Source of the DNA: Myotis daubentonii | Taxonomy: Eukaryota; Chordata; Mammalia; Chiroptera; Vespertilionidae | Assembly (NCBI RefSeq): GCF_963259705.1 | Contig: NC_081844.1 | Location: 39,993,341 to 40,057,340 of the forward strand | Direction of reading: 5' to 3' | DNA length: 64,000 nt | Shown: one piece after another, positions 23,343 to 35,530 of the stretch | Layout: every line of letters starts with the position of its first letter | Numbering within the stretch: position 1 is the first letter of the stretch | Translations under genes and position numbers: made by a program | Notes under the pieces: model-generated | Told to the model about the DNA's origin: nothing | Seen by the model: only the letters and a program-made list of their open reading frames with translations | The model's database searches: none

Positions 23343-25149
23343 TAAAAAATCTTTCATTCTCTTTTCTAGATCAACTGTAAATATTTTAAGAGAGCAATCC
23401 CAGCATCAACACTATTAACACTTTTTTTTAAAACAAGGAAAGTGCTTATGTAGTCCTATCCTTTGAATCTTGTTTCTAATCACAATGAATTTCATAATGT
23501 AATACCAGCCAAAGCCAAACCATGTAATTCTAATTCTGCTTCACATCTAGCAACACAGTGAAAGCACCTAATGATTTCCAAAGCTTCCTGAAAACTTTAT
23601 CAGAAATTATATCACCAACAGAATCATCAATAATTTTTATGATAGTAAGGAAAATCATTTTGCTGAGTGAGAGCAGAATGAGGTCAAATGTGGTATTTGT
23701 GATTGGAGTGAATGTTTGTAATACCCCTTTCAAAGCTGAAAAAGCAATGTCCTATTATCCCTTGAGGGGAGAAATTCTAGGATGAATACATCACTCCCAC
23801 ATGAAATGTTACTACTTTTTGCAGCTGGAAATGCATAAAACAGCTTTTCCTCTAGTGCTTCCTTGCTCTGCCCTGGAGCTTGGCTTTTGTAACAGCTCAT
23901 AAAAAAGTATTGTGACGTGAGCCTTTGGAACACGTACATTTTGATCGAGATAAGAATCTTCTCTTGCAAATCTAAAAAGAAAAAAAAAAATCACCTCAAA
24001 AATAAATTCCTCAAAGTTTTCAGGGCAGATATGTCAATTTAAAGTGTGGAGCAACATTTTACTACCATGTCATGACTAGAAACCCATTTTAGGAGAGTGT
24101 GACAAGGAAACATAACTATGTGAGACAGAAAAAACACATTCAGAGTATGTCATGGTTATTTATGTAATAAACCTGACATTTTACTGTTGGGCTATCAACA
24201 GGCCTGATCTCAGGAGTGAATGCTCAGTCAGCGATACCCTAGTTTGTCATGAGTGTTATTTGGCATTCGGGTTAGTATTTATCTGCATCATTAAAAAATA
24301 AAAGAACTATCCTTTCAGTTATCCAAATATTTATTACAGGCCTAATATCTGCCAGGCACTCTCCTGCCTTTGAGGGAGTGGGGGTAGGGATGCTTGAGAA
24401 GGCGGTAAGTGACATGATCTATGTTTCAAAAACAGCAGACACTCCCCAGCAGGTAGATGGTGGGAACAGTTGGTAGGTAAGGGCATGGGCGCAAGGAGGT
24501 TTGGCTGCCATTCAGGATGGAGGCAAAGGCCCAAAAGCATAAAAGAACATGGGATCTTCAGTAAACTCCGAAGGGTTTGATGTAACAAGTACAGGGGACA
24601 TATGGGATGGTGGCAGGAGATGAGACTGGAGATACTGGCAGCGCCTCTTAGGAAATGCCAGGAGGTTCAGACTTTATCCTTTTACAAATGCAACATGAGA
24701 GGGGAGCGTGCCAGATCAGGGCTGAATGCTGGAAAGAGTGTTCTGATGGAGCAAATGAATGGGAAGAGGAGCCGAGATGTTTTCAGACAGAGAAGAAAAA
24801 TATTTAGAAATAGAACACTGGGAAAAGCAATGTGGGAGAGACTTTCAAGAAAGGAGTGGTCAACCAGGCTAAGAACTGCAGACAGGCTGTTAAACTGATG
24901 AGAACTCCCAGGCCCGAAGGCACAGGCAAGGGATGTATTCTAGTTTCAGCTCTGCAGCACGGCTCACTCATCAGCTTTGTGATGCACAACGCTGGGGGAG
25001 GCCCCAGGAGCTGGGTAAGAGATCAGGCTCCCAATGATCTCCTACCCAGCTGCAGAGGGAAATACCCTACTATTTTCTATCATCTAGAGTGCTAGAGGCA
25101 CTTCTGAGACCCTCTTGTTCTGCCCTAGACATTTGAAAGGAATGTCTAA
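23343..25149. other. Unassigned intron
   Basis: No clear feature. 24320-24420 has faint L2-like text (gccaggcactctcctgc). Confidence 0.5.
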
Positions 25150-25450
25150 ATGATGGATTGACAACATGTGTTGAGTGCCTTCTCTGTACCAGGTACAGGG
25201 GTACAGGGATGAGCAAAGGCATCCCTGCTCTGTCCTGTGGGGGAGACATATAACCAAATAATCATACAAATACGGTGCTGAAAAAGCCTTTCATGGGGGC
25301 TGATCTAATCTGGGAAGTCAGGGGTGGCTTCCTTGAGAATGACGAATTACTGAGCAGGAGCTGAAGGATGAGGGGAAGGTAACTAGGTAAGGAGAGGAGG
25401 GAACAGTAGTCCAGGTAGAGAACATTTTGTGCAAAGTCCCTACAGCAAGA
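25150..25450 (+). mobile_element. L2 LINE remnant
   Basis: Contains gagtgccttctctgtaccag, gtacagggatgagcaaagg, ggcttccttgagaatgac, and attttgtgcaaagtccctac, L2 text in order. It is cut off by the L1 at 25455; a possible continuation is at 25765-26000. Confidence 0.7.
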
Positions 25451-25454
25451 AGGC

Positions 25455-25745
25455 CTATGGTATGACTTCACTTCTATGTGGAATATAAAACAGAAAAGGA
25501 ACAAATGAACTAACAAAACAAAACAAAAACAAACTCATAGACTCAGACAACAGAATGTTGGTTACCAGAGGGGGTGGGGGATGGGAGAGAGCAAACTGGA
25601 TAAAGGGGAGTCACATATACGGTAATGGAAGGAAACTAGACTTTGGGTTGTAAACAGGCAATACAGAGACATCGAATTATAAAGTTGTATGTCTGAAATT
25701 TATATAATATTATTACCAATGTTACCACAATAAACTTAAAAGAAA
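25455..25745 (+). mobile_element. L1 3' end remnant
   Basis: Contains gacttcacttctatgtggaa, ggttaccagagggggtgggg and acaataaacttaaaagaaa, the standard old mammalian L1 (L1M-type) 3' UTR order. It interrupts L2. Confidence 0.75.
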
Positions 25746-25764
25746 TAAAGGTCTTGCTAAACAA

Positions 25765-26000
25765 CAACAAAAAAGGCCTAAAGTAGGTAAGAAGGGCTGG
25801 AGTACAGTCAGGGGGACCTGGTGAAGGTGAGGCTGAGGACAGGTAGCGGCCACACCAAGCAGGGTCTGGTGTCAGGGGTAACGAGTGTGGTCTTGATACA
25901 AGAGCAATGGAAAACCAGTTCACAGTTTTAATGCTATTGGAGGGGACAGCAGCATTTTGAAAAGAGCCTGAAGGAGGCCTGAGTGGATGAAGGCTAATTA
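25765..26000 (+). mobile_element. Probable L2 LINE continuation
   Basis: The text gagcaatggaaaaccagttc followed by gagcctgaaggaggcctgag resembles the L2 segment expected downstream of the 25150-25450 block. It is much diverged. Confidence 0.4.
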
Positions 26001-26234
26001 GGAAATGAATCAATTTAATGAGGGCGTGGATATGTCTGGCGAAGGAGACGGAGGTGTCAGGGGTGGCTTTGAGGTTTCCAATTTGTACATCTGGAAAGAG
26101 GAAACACTGGAAAAGGCCGACATTGAAGATGCTGAGTCTGAAACATTCAAGAGACGACGGGAACGTATATTATGTACCTCAATGAAGTGGTCTGGACTGG
26201 AGACTGGAGATCTGGCAGACATCTTTATGCAGCT

Positions 26235-26660
26235 GGTAACTGACATACAATGGAATACAACTCAGCCCTAAGCCAGGATGAAATACTGCCATGTGTGACA
26301 GCCTGGGTGGATCTTGAGAATATCATGCTAATCAAAATGAGTCAGACAGAAAAAGTCAAGAACCATATCATTTTACTCATATGTGATATATAAAACTGAA
26401 GGAAACAAACAAGACAAACAAACAAAAGCTCACAGACACAAACAACGGTATGGTGGTTACCAGAGGAAAGGGGGTGGGAGAGGTAAAAGAGGAAAAAGGG
26501 GGCCAAATATATGGTGACAAATGCAGACTTGACTTGGGGTGGTGAATACACAATGTAAGACACAGATGATGCATTATAGAATTGTACACGAGATACATGC
26601 ACTTTTATTAACCAACGTCACCCCGATAAGTTTAACAAAATTAAAAAACAAAAAACCAAA
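26235..26660 (+). mobile_element. L1 ORF2 tail and 3' end remnant
   Basis: Contains caatggaatacaactcagcc, atcatgctaatcaaaatgag, atatcattttactcatatgt and ggtggttaccagaggaaagg, ending in A-rich sequence. An old L1M-type copy without usable coding frame. Confidence 0.75.
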
Positions 26661-27144
26661 AAACACAGGCATTCTCAGTCCTGCCTCTAGAGTTTGGCTC
26701 ATGCTATCGACCTTGGCCTCCGGCAATGCCCTGGTTTCCTCCGCCTCGTTCTTTGTAGGTTCAGTTCCAATTCCATTTATAACGACTCAGCCCCTGCCAT
26801 CTGTCCTAGTTCCAGGGATATTTTTCTCTTATGAATTTCTGCTCCTTAATACTTTTATAATCCTCTAACTATTCTATGTGTTAGTTTTTCCTTCCTCAAC
26901 CAGACTGAAAGCTCTAGTCGAAGAGAGTTTTATATAGTTATGTATAACTTCTTTTCTCCTAAATCCTCTGACATTTTGATTTCCCTTATTCCTACACCCA
27001 TGTACAAAAATAATCATACCTATTCAACAGGAAACATGATGTCTCTTGGGATCCATATTTCTAAAGGAGAATGTAGTTTATGTTTTATTTTTTTTAAATG
27101 GGTCTTGGAGGGGAGACAACAAAAAGGTTGATTTAAAAAAAAAA

Positions 27145-27370
27145 ATAACTGGACATTGTTAAGTATGTTACATGTTCCAGTCCTCACAACAATCCTATGA
27201 TAGACTCTGTAATTTTATTTTCACATTTTATAGTAGAGGAAGTCAAAGATTAGAGAGATGAAATAGCATGTCCAATGTTACCTAATTAGTAAATGCCTGA
27301 TCTAGGACTTGAACCCCGGTCTGTGTGGCTCCTAACCCTGAGCATTTAGCCACAATGCTAACCACCTGAC
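27145..27370 (+). mobile_element. MIR SINE remnant
   Basis: Contains agtcctcacaacaatcctat, gtagaggaagtcaaagatt, ctaggacttgaaccccgg and tttagccacaatgctaacc. Confidence 0.8.
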
Positions 27371-28012
27371 TTAAAACTGCTTAATGATCACTTTTCCTTT
27401 TAGAAATTAAAAAAATTTAATTTGAGGGGCTTAAAAATGTCCAATTAATATACACTTTAATGGCTCTTTATTCCACTTTCAATCACATTATAAAGTCTGT
27501 CTTTGGCAACACTTGCACATAAGAAACAGCCAGTTCTGACACTCTACACAATGAGATATGCCTGGTCAAGGTTTTGTTTTGTTTTTGCTCCTTCAGCGTA
27601 TTAGGTGATGATTTCCCTTGACAGCATGCGCAACAGGAGGAAAGGCATTTTGAACAAAGAATTAAATCAGTCTCCCTTATAGGTAAGCACTAATGTGTTG
27701 TTGTTTTTTTCCTTCTGAGCTGTTTATACCCCCACTAAAGGATATGCCTGCCTTTTGGGGATCAACAGTATTATTGGGGCCATGGAACAAAATCAAATTG
27801 TTCACGATCAAGATCATGATTATGGCTTCATTGAAATTCTACTCTAACCAAAAATTTATCAAATAATGGCTCCATGAGACAACAGAAAATAATTACATCA
27901 TCAGAGAGAAACTTAGACATTTCTCAGACATGCAGCCCACATAGAAGACCAGAGCTCCATTTTTCTCCTTTCATGGGTAAGATGTCACATTTAAGGAAGT
28001 GGTGGTGGTTGT

Positions 28013-28032
28013 TGGGGGGGGGGGGGGGGGGG
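28013..28032 (+). repeat. Run of 20 G
   Basis: Mononucleotide G tract preceded by (GGT)n. Its length is the kind that sequencing often misreports. Confidence 0.9.
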
Positions 28033-28116
28033 CGAGGGACTCCTAATTTAGTCTCTGATTTTTCATGCAGTAAAGGGATTATACTTATATGAGAATATTA
28101 AAAATACGATGCAGTT

Positions 28117-28279
28117 GTACCTCAGGTTCAGGTTTGATACCCAGTCCCAGTTGGGGCGTGTGCAGGAGGCAACCAGTCAATGCGTCTCTCTCACATTGAT
28201 GTTTCTCTCTCTCCCCCCCTTCCCTTTCACTCTCTCTAAAAATCAATGGAAAAAATATCCTTGGGTGAGGATTAAACAA
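28117..28279 (+). mobile_element. Ves SINE, 5' truncated
   Basis: Begins in the middle of the tRNA-like region (ggttcaggtttgatacccag), continues with caaccagtcaatgcgtctct, and ends ctaaaaatcaatggaaaaaa. The flanking duplication atacgatgcagtt / atgatacagtt is recognisable. Confidence 0.85.
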
Positions 28280-28335
28280 AAATGATACAGTTAACTTAAA
28301 ATTAGCTTTCCATTTCTTTCCAGTTCCATTTCTTT

Positions 28336-28548
28336 TTAAAAAATTTTTTTATTTTTTTATTACAGTTTGCGTTCAACACTATTTTCTATTAGTTTAAGAT
28401 ATATAGCACAGCACACAGATCGTCATATAGGTTCAAAGTGTTCCCTCCAATAATGAACACCTGGCACCATAGTTACTACAATATTGTTAACGATAGTCCC
28501 TTATATTCACATGCCTATTTAGTTCTCACCAGAGGATATTTCCATGGA
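28336..28548 (-). mobile_element. L1-type remnant, antisense
   Basis: T-rich start followed by cagtttgcgttcaacactat, agtttaagatatatagcaca and caatattgttaacgatagtc, text seen in antisense old L1 3' UTRs. Cut by the Ves fragment at 28549. Confidence 0.45.
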
Positions 28549-28692
28549 GAGGAGAGGGGAGGAAGAAGGAGAGAGAGAGAGAGATGTGGGAGAGAAACAT
28601 CAATTGGTTGCTTCCTGTATGCATCCTGACTGGGGATAGACCCCACAATCCAGGTACGTGCCTTGCCCAGGAATCAAACCCAATAATTTGAT
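28549..28692 (-). mobile_element. Ves SINE fragment
   Basis: Contains gagagaaacatcaattggtt, gactggggatagaccccaca and cccaggaatcaaaccc; the tRNA-head end is missing. Confidence 0.75.
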
Positions 28693-28699
28693 GACCCAA

Positions 28700-28905
28700 C
28701 AATTCCATTTCTGGGTATGTATTTGAAGAAATTCAAAACACTAATTCAAAAGAATATATGCACCCCATGTTTACTGCAGCATTATTTACAATAGCCAAGA
28801 TATGGAAGCAATCCAAGTGCCTATCAATAGACAATTAAATAAAAAAGTGGAGGTACATATATATACAATGGAATATTACTCGGCCATAAAAAAGAATTCT
28901 ACCAG
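28700..28905 (+). mobile_element. L1 ORF2 3' remnant
   Basis: Contains caacaattccatttctggg, tgtttactgcagcattattt and caatggaatattactcggcc, classic L1 ORF2 C-terminal coding text, non-functional. Confidence 0.75.
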
Positions 28906-29639
28906 TTCCACTTCTTAATCTTGCTAACCACTACCTGTTAGAAATTGGAAATAATGTTCTAATGTTATCATAACTACATTCATAACAACTTTACTTCTTT
29001 CTAGAACACCTTATAAATAATTAGTGATCACTTCATTTCAAGAAATGGTTTGGTGCTTTGGGAGAAGGAACCCTAGCAGTTGGTGAGTAACAGGAAGCAA
29101 TTCTATCACTTAGAAGAGAGAAGCTGGTCAATCAGATATGCTAAGTTTGGCTGCCCTGACACTTTCCAACCCACCTCAGGTGATCGCCAAAGTGGTACAA
29201 CCGAAATCTGATACCCTTTTGTAACTAAGGGTAAAATTCTGACAAATAATATGCACAGTACTTAGAACAGCCAAATTTAACCAAACACATCAGTTTTATT
29301 TTGCCACTATCTTCTCTTGACACCAAGTAACTCAGTATTTTTTTTCTTTTAAAAAGATTTCCTTCTTTTACCTTGTACAATGAAGGTAAGCAACACAGTT
29401 AACTTGGTATCTATGAATGAACAGAAAAGGAAGTTCCTCCTATTATGGCGCACACCGAAGACCATCTGCCAAGGTGTCAGTCAAGGCATTGTCAAAATTA
29501 GCACGGAACCTCCAAAGACTTGACAAGAAAAATAGAAGAGATGAAACAATAACAACAACAGGAAGCAAATCAATTTATCACTGAAAGTGTTTTATTTTAC
29601 GCTGATTTCCAAGAAGAAGACCACAATGAAGATGATAAT

Positions 29640-29945
29640 CACAGGATGTAGAAGAGGTAGAACCCTTACAATGTAACCAGCATTGTTTCAACTGCATGAC
29701 ACCTATCTCTATCTCTTTTCATCCTTACAATAACTCTTTGAGCTGGGTACCATCATGATCCCATTCTGCAGATGAGAAAACCGAGGCACATAGTTTGTCT
29801 CATGCTCTACTGACTGAGCTAGCCGGGCAGAGACACATAGTTTAAGTAACTGGCTGAAAGCCATACACTGAGGAGGTGATACAGGCAGAATTCAAACCCA
29901 GGGTCTCTGACTCCAAAGCCCATGTTCTTAATCACTTTCCTCTCT
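29640..29945 (+). mobile_element. MIR SINE carrying a tRNA-fragment insertion
   Basis: Contains tcatccttacaataactctt, gatgagaaaaccgaggcac and, after the insertion at 29797-29833, taagtaactggctgaaagcc, agaattcaaacccagggtct and ctccaaagcccatgttctta. MIR is contiguous once the insert and one duplication copy are removed. Confidence 0.85.
29797..29828 (-). pseudogene. Tailless retropseudogene of a tRNA-Lys 5' half
   Basis: On the minus strand these 32 bases begin GCCCGGCTAGCTCAGTCAGT and end GCATGAGAC. From memory this is the 5' half of mammalian tRNA-Lys(CTT), acceptor strand through the start of the anticodon loop, with one difference in the D-loop. It sits inside a MIR, flanked by cacatagttt at 29787-29796 and 29834-29843, with five extra bases (agaga) beside the tRNA 5' end. 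It has no 3' half, CCA or poly(A), so it is not a tRNA gene. The duplication implies insertion of a tRNA half by LINE machinery (inference). Confidence 0.8.
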
Positions 29946-30674
29946 CCAGGGAAGGAGGCAGCCACAAGTTTTTCATAACCTTTAGGTATATAAACTATCC
30001 TCAAGATGTTGAATATGCAAAAACCTCAATATATTCTTTATAATCACTGTTACTTTTAGTATGTTCATTTCGATAACAATGTCTTTTATTTTGAAACCAA
30101 CACAATGATATTAACCAAAATTACTAATAAAATAGTTTAGAAAGGGCTGAGCTTCTGAAACTACTAAACTTCCAATTAATACTTCAAAAAATAGTAACTT
30201 ACAGTGTGGCCCACTAGCCTAGGTAAACATCAGGCTGTAGAAAAATGCAATATACCTTAGAATGGTATACTCATCTCATGTGATTTTATTTCTACAGAGA
30301 AAATAGAAAGAAGTTATCTCCAATCAGTCACTTTAGCATATCGGAACATTAAACTGAGCCGCTGTGCTTGTTATTCTGATTTCACTGAAACATGGCATGG
30401 TTTTCAAAAAATCCATTTGTCTGCCACTGACAAAGGAAGTAAATGAGGTTTTTCAAATTGACACGAAGGAAGGGTGGCCACCATTTCCACTCCCTGAGGC
30501 ACCGTGGTACTCCTGGGGGGCATCCTCGGTTGTGATAACATGTAGGTCTCATCTTGATCAGGTTTTCAACAAATGCCTGGCACTTGATTTCAGACTATGC
30601 TTGTTGCTAGGCTTCTAGAAAGCCAAACTACAGGATGACTTCAAGAAACATAAAATAGCTCTTTATAAACACGC

Positions 30675-30760
30675 ATCAGTGGTTCTAAACCTTTTTAGGG
30701 TGACAAAGATCTTGGACCCTCTCCATGAAAAAAGTACAAACAGTATACTGTTAGTAGGGA
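30675..30760 (+). mobile_element. hAT-Charlie-type remnant
   Basis: The start cagtggttctaaaccttttt followed by ggaccctctccatgaaaaaa matches the head of several old hAT MER families; the rest is lost. Confidence 0.4.
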
Positions 30761-30779
30761 CCTTTGTAGAACCATCTGG

Positions 30780-31020
30780 CTGTATGTATCAAAAGCCTCA
30801 AAAACATTCATCCCTTCTGATTACAAAATGTCAGAACTGGGAATATATGCTAGAGAGATATTTCTAATTACAGAAGATTATGCATAAATGTTCACTGCAG
30901 CATGTACCACCAAATATACTAGAAACAAACAGAATGTCTACAGTAAGAGAAGTCAAGAAAATTATGCTGTACTTTCATGATTCAATAATACAGAACTATA
31001 AAACTGTTAAAACCCCCAGA
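30780..31020 (+). mobile_element. Very old L1 ORF2 3' remnant
   Basis: Weak L1 text: atgcataaatgttcactgca, gtaagagaagtcaagaaaat and caataatacagaactataaa follow the order of the L1 ORF2 C-terminal coding region. Confidence 0.45.
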
Positions 31021-32264
31021 ATGCAGTGAATCCAATTATTAAGCACTCAATCATCAATTATCAATCACTTAAAAGCAAAGAAGAGTGAATCATATCATAT
31101 GACATCTTCTAGAATGAGACATTCCTGAGGTGGAAGCCCCAGTCCTAACCCTCAGTGCTTCATATGAAGACAGACGTCTTTTTAAAAAACAATAAATCCT
31201 TTATTATACTTTGTTCTCTACTGACTTCTTCTACTTACACTATACCTGCTCCCAGTTCATCTTCAAGATACTTCTTTAAAAGCAGTTACATTTTAAAAGT
31301 TTTAAATTAAAATTTAAAGAGATTAAATTAAAAGTCCTCATCTTCATTTTTCTCCAAAGCAATAGGTATTCATGGTAAATTAGAAAGAAGGAATGGTTGA
31401 ATTTTAGAATTAATTTTGAGGACATTTTAAAAATGATATTGTCTTTTAAGCACATATTAAAATATATCTGACATGTGCCTAATTTTAAAGCACTACATTT
31501 CTAGATTAGAAAATACTGTAAAGCAAAGAAAGTATGTTGTTGAGTGCCAAAATTCAGTGCATTGAGAAATGAGTAAGTTTAAAAACTATACCACAAACAT
31601 ATTGAAAGTATTTCAAGATCCTCCAATCAAAATGAAGACCAGAGATATACCACCAAACTAAGAAGCTAACAAATAGTTCATTAACAATATACAATTCAAC
31701 CAGGCATTTCTTTTGCTGAGGGCACCCCTTCCCTCACACACCAGGGACGAGGTATATCAGGCAGAAGGTACATGGCGGGCAGTCATCAGTGACACATTTC
31801 ACGCCTTGTAGCCACAGATCCGAAAGAACAGGTGAAAGTGGGACTCTGTGAACCGGTGTAACAGAGCAGACAACCCTTCTGCTTCCAGCTTCACAGAGAG
31901 GACAGGCTGTTGGGACAGGTGGGGAGCAGGCTACAAAAGTGAGTACCTTTCTTCATAGAAAATCATGGCTGAAGAATGGATGCTGAGTGTTGAAAGAGAA
32001 CGTTTTAACAAAGAAGGGTTTGAAGTACAGTCATTCCTAGAACTGAGAATTTGAGAAGCAATAAGTGCTGAGGCTGGAATAAAAAAAATTTAAAGAATGA
32101 TTCTCACTGTGAAAAAAAAAGTTATATTACTTTTGCCAAAAAAGATTAGAGTCAGAAACTGGCAGTCTGGTGCTTTGACCTTAGCAGCAATTTTATTTAA
32201 AACACTGATGGAGGTCAACGATAGAAGGAGACGGATCTTAGCTCTAAATAGGAGTCAGAAATTC
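31021..32264. other. Unassigned AT-rich intron
   Basis: No gene or repeat recognised. Confidence 0.6.
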
Positions 32265-32470
32265 TAGTTTCCAGTCCACGTCTTTCACTAATGAGCTATA
32301 AAGTTTCAGAGAAATCACAGTTAACTCGATGGCAAAATGGAGGAAATAGTAAGTATCCAACCTCAGAGCTGTCAAGAGGATCAAGAGATAATGCCTGGGA
32401 GAGCACCTTACATGAAAAGACCCATTTAAATGTAATAGATTAAGGACTAGGGGCGGTGTAAAATTTCTAA
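32265..32470 (-). mobile_element. MIR SINE remnant
   Basis: Reverse MIR pattern: ctttcactaatgagctataa, atggcaaaatggaggaaata and gatcaagagataatgcctgg. Confidence 0.6.
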
Positions 32471-33252
32471 AGAAGTGTTCAGCAGGTAAGAATTTTGACC
32501 GTTTCATATCCATAACTTAAAAACATAGCTGGTTTTAAAACAAATCAATACCAAATATAAGTATGGGTTATAGATTACTACAATCATGTTATCTTCTCTG
32601 GGAAACAAACCCTCTGTTCATGCAGACGTTTACTGAGAGACTGCTAGACATGTGTTGATGCTGTAGAACATGGAGACTGTGGGGACTGTGTTGTGGATCC
32701 ATAGGGAGGAAGGTAAAGAAGGTAAAAGGCAGCATTTAGAAACTTTAAAGCAATCCGACAGCTTAATTTTATGTCTTCTAAACCTAATTAGGGCTGCATT
32801 TTGCATGTTTCAAATTTTCCATTTTTCTATTGATTCACCTGTATTGTATAGAAGTACTGATTTGTGACTGGATAGAAAGAAAAAAGACAACAAACCACAA
32901 ATGTGGTTCCTCCATACAGAGTTTGAGAAGCAGTGCTATAAAGCATAAAGTGATGAAAACAAAGTGTCTGGCTCTTTTATGACTCATGGTAAAATGTAAG
33001 TCTATCTCTCACTAGATCAATCTCTTTGAACAGTGGTAATTAAAGACTAGGTGGGAGTCAAATCAATCCAAATGACACAATATTGAGGTAACTGCATTAA
33101 TTAATTAATATCTTTGCCTATGCAATAAAGTCTGATGTGACAGCAAAACTTGCCAACATTTGAGTCAGAAGTGGATTTTAAAGCTTTATTTTCCAAATAC
33201 AGTCAGTCAACTTAATAACTATTTAATAGTTAATACTATTGAATTATTATTG
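32471..33252. other. Unassigned intron
   Basis: Nothing recognised except a faint hAT-like end (gagtttgagaagcagtgc) near 32920. Confidence 0.5.
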
Positions 33253-33262
33253 AATATTAAAG

Positions 33263-33484
33263 TTTTTTAAAAATATATTTTATTGATTTTTTTACAGAGA
33301 GGAAGGGAGAGGGACAGAGAGTTAGAAACATCGATGAGAGAGAAACATCGATCAGCTGCCTCCTGCACACTCCCTACTGGGTATGTGCCCGCAACCAAGG
33401 TACATGCCCTTGGCCAGAATTGAACCTGGGACCCTTGAGTCCGCAGGCCGACGCTCTGTCCACTGAGCCAAACCGGTTAGGGCA
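33263..33484 (-). mobile_element. Ves SINE
   Basis: Reverse orientation with a T/A-rich tail, ctgcctcctgcacactccct and tgtccactgagccaaaccgg. The perfect duplication aatattaaag lies at 33253-33262 and 33485-33494. Confidence 0.95.
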
Positions 33485-33629
33485 AATATTAAAGCTTTTA
33501 ATAAGTCAAATGCTAAGTAAGGAATATCCCAAGTCTGAGTCTAAAAACTGCTACTTTAGAATGTAGTTTTGTTATTTCTATTGGTGGTTCCATAACTTCA
33601 ATTAGACACTTTTAAAAATCACCCTTCTT

Positions 33630-34085
33630 ACATATATGCAGTAGAGTATTGGCCATAAAAAACAATGAAATCTTAGCATTTCGACAGCATGGATGGACCT
33701 AGAAGGTATTATGTTAAGTGAAATAAGTCAGGCAGAGAAAGACAAATGCCATGTGATTTCACTTATATGTGGAATCTAAAAATAAATAAATAAACAATCT
33801 AACAAAATTGAAACAGACACATAGATACAAAGAGCAGACTGGTGGTTGCGAGAGGGGAGAGGGGTTGGAGGGACTGGGTGAAAAAGGTGAAGGGATTAAG
33901 AAATACAAATTGTAGTTACAAAATAGTCATGGTGATGTATAGGGAATATAGTCAATAATATTGTAATAACTATGGATGGTGCCACGTAGGTACTGGAAAT
34001 ATTGGGGAGAGCACTTTGTCTGATCACTGTGCTGTACACATGAAAATAATACAAAATAATATTAACTGTAAACTGTAATTTTTTA
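33630..34085 (+). mobile_element. L1M-type 3' end remnant
   Basis: Contains agcatggatggacctagaag, gtgatttcacttatatgtgg, ggtggttgcgagaggggaga and ctgtgctgtacacatgaaaa, then an A/T-rich end. Confidence 0.8.
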
Positions 34086-34099
34086 AAAAATCACCCTTT

Positions 34100-35125
34100 C
34101 CAATTGAAAAAAAGAAAATGATCTAAAGACCTTAACAGGCACCTCATCAAAGAAGATATATAATTGGGAAAGAAGCACATGAAAAGATGCTCCCCATCAT
34201 GTTATCAGGGAAATGCCAGTTAAAACAACGAGATACCACTACATACCTATTAGAATGATCAGAATCCAAAACACTGAAAACACCAAAGGCTGGTGAAAAT
34301 ATGGATCAATAAGAATTCTCACTCATTGCTGGTGGGAATGCAAAATGGTACAGCCACTTTGAAAACAGTTTAATGGTTTCTCTTTTCTTCTTCTTCTTTC
34401 TTAAAATAAGGTGGTTTCTTATAAAACTAAACATACTTTTACCACATGATCCAGCAATCAGACTCCTTGTATTTACCCAGAGCAGCTGGAAACTTGTATT
34501 CACACAAAAACCTGTACACAGATATTTATAGCAGCTATAATAATTGCCAAAACTTAGAAGCAACCAACATGTCTTTTAGTAGGTGAATGGAAAAATAAAT
34601 TGTAGAACATAAGGACAATGGAATATGCCTCAGTACTAAAAATAAGCTGTCACGTCATGAAAAGACATGGAGAAATCTTAAGAGCATACTACTAAGAAAC
34701 CAGTTGTAAAAGGCTACATACTATATGATTCCAGCTATAAGACATTTTAGAAAAGGCGCAACCATAGAGACAGTGATATTGGTGGTTGCCAGGGGCAGGG
34801 GTAGAGAATGAACAGGTGGCATGCAGAGGATTTTTAGGGCTGTGAAAATATTCTGCATGATACTGTAATGGTAGATAGGTTTCATCATATATTTGTCTAA
34901 CCCACAGAATTACAACACCAAGAATGAGCCCTAATATAAACTATGGATTTGGGGTGATAATGATATCTCGTTATAGGTTTCACTGATTATAACAAGTGTG
35001 GGGGATACTGATAATGGGGGAGGTTATAAATGGTGTGGGGTCATGGGACATATGAGAAGTCTCTGTACCTTCCTTTTAATTTTGCTGTGAACCTAAAAGT
35101 GCTCTAAAAAAAAAGTCTATTAAAA
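34100..35125 (+). mobile_element. Second L1M-type ORF2 3' and UTR remnant
   Basis: Contains tgctccccatcatgttatca, ttgctggtgggaatgcaaaa, ggtggttgccaggggcaggg and atttttgc/tgtgaacctaaa-like UTR text ending in A-rich sequence at about 35125. Bases 34164-34292 are the source of a duplicate at 36977-37105. Confidence 0.75.
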
Positions 35126-35269
35126 AAACACCTAATTTTATTTCATTTAATTAACCTCTCACTAAAGGATTATGTCTCTGTACTCTTATGATTGACAGCT
35201 CTGTTTTATTTGAAAAGTTCTGCTCAGGATTGTTTGCTTCTTTATTTTATTTATGTTGTCTTTTATTAT

Positions 35270-35530
35270 TGGGCTGTAGAATAACTTCATAAAGAAAAAG
35301 ACTATTCCTAGCTTCCTACTGCTATAACCCTAGTACCTGACAGATCTGCAGGAAGGCGAATGTTGATGAAAAGAAATAAAAATAGAGCCAAAGTGACCAA
35401 GCATTTGGAAGCTGGTGGCTCCTTAAGAGAAGCAACCATGACTCGTTCACCTTTGACTGCTGAGCATCTGGCACAGTGCTAAAAACAGCTTGTTGAATAG
35501 GATGAGTGAATGAATGAATGAATGAATGAG
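35270..35530 (+). mobile_element. L2-like 3' end pieces with (AATG)n tail
   Basis: Contains attgggctgtagaataactt...cctagtacctgacagat and ctgagcatctggcacagtgc followed by (aatg)n at 35503-35530, resembling L2 3' termini. Confidence 0.5.

Noticed and set aside
29811..29828. A functional tRNA gene on the minus strand
   Set aside because: Only the 5' half of the tRNA is present; there is no T-arm or B box, so it is a retrocopied fragment.
33630..35125. One continuous L1 insertion
   Set aside because: A complete 3'UTR-like end at about 34085 is followed by a restart in ORF2 text, so these are two separate remnants.
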